Program-made: the position numbers and the translations under genes
The notes under the pieces: generated by a model
Databases searched by the model: none
The model's input: only the letters and a program-made list of their open reading frames with translations
Told to the model about the DNA's origin: nothing
Shown here: positions 62,568 to 64,000 of the stretch, one piece after another
How the letters are laid out: each line of letters opens with the position of its first letter
Numbering within the stretch: position 1 is the first letter of the stretch
Source: Kordia sp. SMS9
GTDB taxonomy: Bacteria > Bacteroidota > Bacteroidia > Flavobacteriales > Flavobacteriaceae
Direction of reading: 5' to 3'
Assembly: GCF_003352465.1 (NCBI RefSeq)
Contig: NZ_CP031153.1
Span: 3,682,001-3,746,000, forward strand
DNA: 64,000 bases

Positions 62568-63999
62568 TAATTATTTTTTTGAATGATTTTAAAATTTCAT
62601 TGGTGCTGTTGCTATTTTCTTTGTTAATGAATATGTGATCAAAAACAAAATCATAATTGCATTCAATTTCTAGGTTTGAAATTGCTTTGATTGTCATTTT
62701 TAGCGACATCCCTTCACCTTGATAGGTGTGTTCAATAGGTTCAAATGCTACAATAGGCGCGTCCATTTGTAGGGTAGCACGCATTTTTTTGTAGAACGGA
62801 CTTCGTATATAGGTACCTTCTATCAGCGTTTCTCTACTTTCTATTTCAAAGAGTCTCGGTAAAAAATCTATAAATAAATAGGTGCTTGTGCCATCATTAA
62901 ACGTTTTTCCATTAATTGAAATATCACCGTCTATATGTACTTTTTTGGTTTCATTGGTCACTTTTAGGTTAGAAATTGATTGATTCCCAAAAATTTCTTC
63001 ATAGAGTGTTTTTCCAAAATTATCAAATTCTTTTTCGCCTTCAATCTTTAAAAACCCTTTTAGGAAATTGCTCGTGATGCCTTGATAATCAATTGAAAAA
63101 TCGCCTGTAACCAACATGCTATTTGAATCTACTTTTAATTTTAATTGATAAAATATTTCATTTTGCTGCGGACTGAAAGGTGTAACTTTGTAAAAAGTTC
63201 CTCCTTTAGGGTTTACAATTAAAATGGTGCGATTTTGCAAGCTTTGCACGGGCGAACCTTCATAATGAATAGGATCGGTAGGATCTAATAAAATGGTTTT
63301 TCCATCTACATACGCAACGCCAATGACGTGATTTGCTGAACTTAATGTTGGAAAATCACAATCGCTAATATGATCAAACGTAGCTGCCAATGCAATATCA
63401 CTTTCAATGCCTTTGTATTTTAAGGCTTCCGATAAAAAATTAGAAAGATCTTTACAATCACCATATTTGTTTTCAAATACTTCATCGGCGGCAGAAGGAA
63501 TAAAAGCGCCCATGCCAACTTCGATCGCTACATATTTAAAATTGCTTCGTACGTAATTGTAAATGATATTGATAATCTTTAGTTGATCTGTCTCGCCAGC
63601 AGTTAACTCATCTATTTTTTCCATTACTGAAGCACTCAATCCTTTTCTAGAAGCTGCATTTTGGATGTACCAATCGTTCATATAATCTGTTGCTTCACCT
63701 TTATAAGAAATTGGCACGACAAGCGTTCGCATAAACGGAACTTTCATATTTTTATAAATACCAAAAAGCTGTAACGGATCCGCAGCTACTTTTTTGGGTG
63801 CCACTTTTATATTCCATTCAGAAGCGATGTCTGTTTTTGTAGAATCGATGGTGAAAAAAGAAAGGGAATCTCGATGAGCTGTATCGTGAACCAATTTGAA
63901 TTCCTTGGGAACAACGACTTTGTAGAATAATGTATCAATTTCATTATACGAAAAGAAATGCAATCTGGTAAAATACATTAATTCCGTACAGGATATTTT
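62533..63999 (-). CDS. transglutaminase-like DUF3857/DUF3858 protein, 5' end beyond window
   Basis: The frame stays open to the window edge (seven more codons before the Met at 63978), so the N-terminal signal and most of the DUF3857 domain are probably missing; at least 488 residues are visible. The transglutaminase core is intact: counted from that Met, Cys175 in KYGDCKDLSNFL, His217 in ANHVIGVAYV and Asp232 in LLDPTD. A DUF3858-like domain follows (FYQLKLKVDSNSMLVTGDFSI). Unlike its two relatives in this window, it should be enzymatically active, as a protease or transglutaminase-type enzyme in the periplasm. It overlaps the next gene by 35 bp. Confidence 0.85.
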   Translation of the reverse strand, partial: KISCTELMYFTRLHFFSYNEIDTLFYKVVVPKEFKLVHDTAHRDSLSFFTIDSTKTDIASEWNIKVAPKKVAADPLQLFGIYKNMKVPFMRTLVVPISYKGEATDYMNDWYIQNAASRKGLSASVMEKIDELTAGETDQLKIINIIYNYVRSNFKYVAIEVGMGAFIPSAADEVFENKYGDCKDLSNFLSEALKYKGIESDIALAATFDHISDCDFPTLSSANHVIGVAYVDGKTILLDPTDPIHYEGSPVQSLQNRTILIVNPKGGTFYKVTPFSPQQNEIFYQLKLKVDSNSMLVTGDFSIDYQGITSNFLKGFLKIEGEKEFDNFGKTLYEEIFGNQSISNLKVTNETKKVHIDGDISINGKTFNDGTSTYLFIDFLPRLFEIESRETLIEGTYIRSPFYKKMRATLQMDAPIVAFEPIEHTYQGEGMSLKMTIKAISNLEIECNYDFVFDHIFINKENSNSTNEILKSFKKIINEPIVLKKQKS

Positions 64000-64000
64000 G

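Overview
The window is AT-rich, gene-dense DNA from a member of the Bacteroidota, almost certainly a marine-type Flavobacteriaceae. A Kordia-like genus would fit, but that is only an impression. The evidence is type IX secretion sorting tails (PNPT...G.Y....), a PorD-like protein, the short flavobacterial RpoZ, -7 boxes of the form TAnnTTTG with few Shine-Dalgarno sites, and intergenic spacers built from short repeated words. No rRNA, tRNA, CRISPR array, transposase or integrase gene was seen. The first gene (GH92) and the last gene (transglutaminase-like) run off the window.

Layout. 1-4.6 kb: a probable N-glycan salvage cluster (GH92 mannosidase, glycosylasparaginase, FucP-type sugar permease). 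4.7-9.6 kb: ligA followed by four tandem related membrane proteins. 9.8-14.1 kb: a 5'-nucleotidase split into two genes (minus strand), a candidate small RNA, then a DUF6913-type gene, dapA and a Kir-like channel. 14.1-18.3 kb: a two-gene cassette of an HNH-ATPase fusion and a second HNH protein, resembling Septu (PtuA/PtuB) anti-phage modules, set between repeat-rich spacers that share a 27-bp inverted repeat. 18.3-24.6 kb: housekeeping run bamD-rpoZ-coaBC-porD-recN-TPR-fabI. 24.9-33.2 kb: three large T9SS-secreted proteins, two of them tandem paralogues built from FN3, MAM and CUB modules. 33.2-38.2 kb: glycosyltransferase, YbbR-like protein, coaE and a two-component system. 38.4-46.5 kb: a delta-60-repeat secreted protein, a cupin, and a minus-strand run of exonuclease/GIY-YIG fusion, DUF3857 protein, K+ channel and miaA, plus a YggS-type gene. 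46.9-51.7 kb: a tightly packed six-gene minus-strand operon from a Gfo/Idh/MocA oxidoreductase to a DUF1015 protein. 51.9-56.5 kb: pcm and an adenylation-carrier-alpha-oxoamine synthase megasynthase. 56.7-59.2 kb: an accessory-looking block (cN-I-type 5'-nucleotidase, LRAT-like protein with a membrane tail, small lipoprotein) next to 24-bp and 42-bp tandem repeats. 59.2-64 kb: smpB, an OmpW-like porin and two DUF3857/transglutaminase-like proteins.

The strongest candidates for an under-described system are the HNH-ATPase plus HNH cassette (14.6-17.9 kb) and the orphan A-T-AOS megasynthase (52.9-56.5 kb). The nucleotidase/LRAT/lipoprotein trio and the four-membrane-protein array come next. All functions are inferred by reading motifs; no database search was run.
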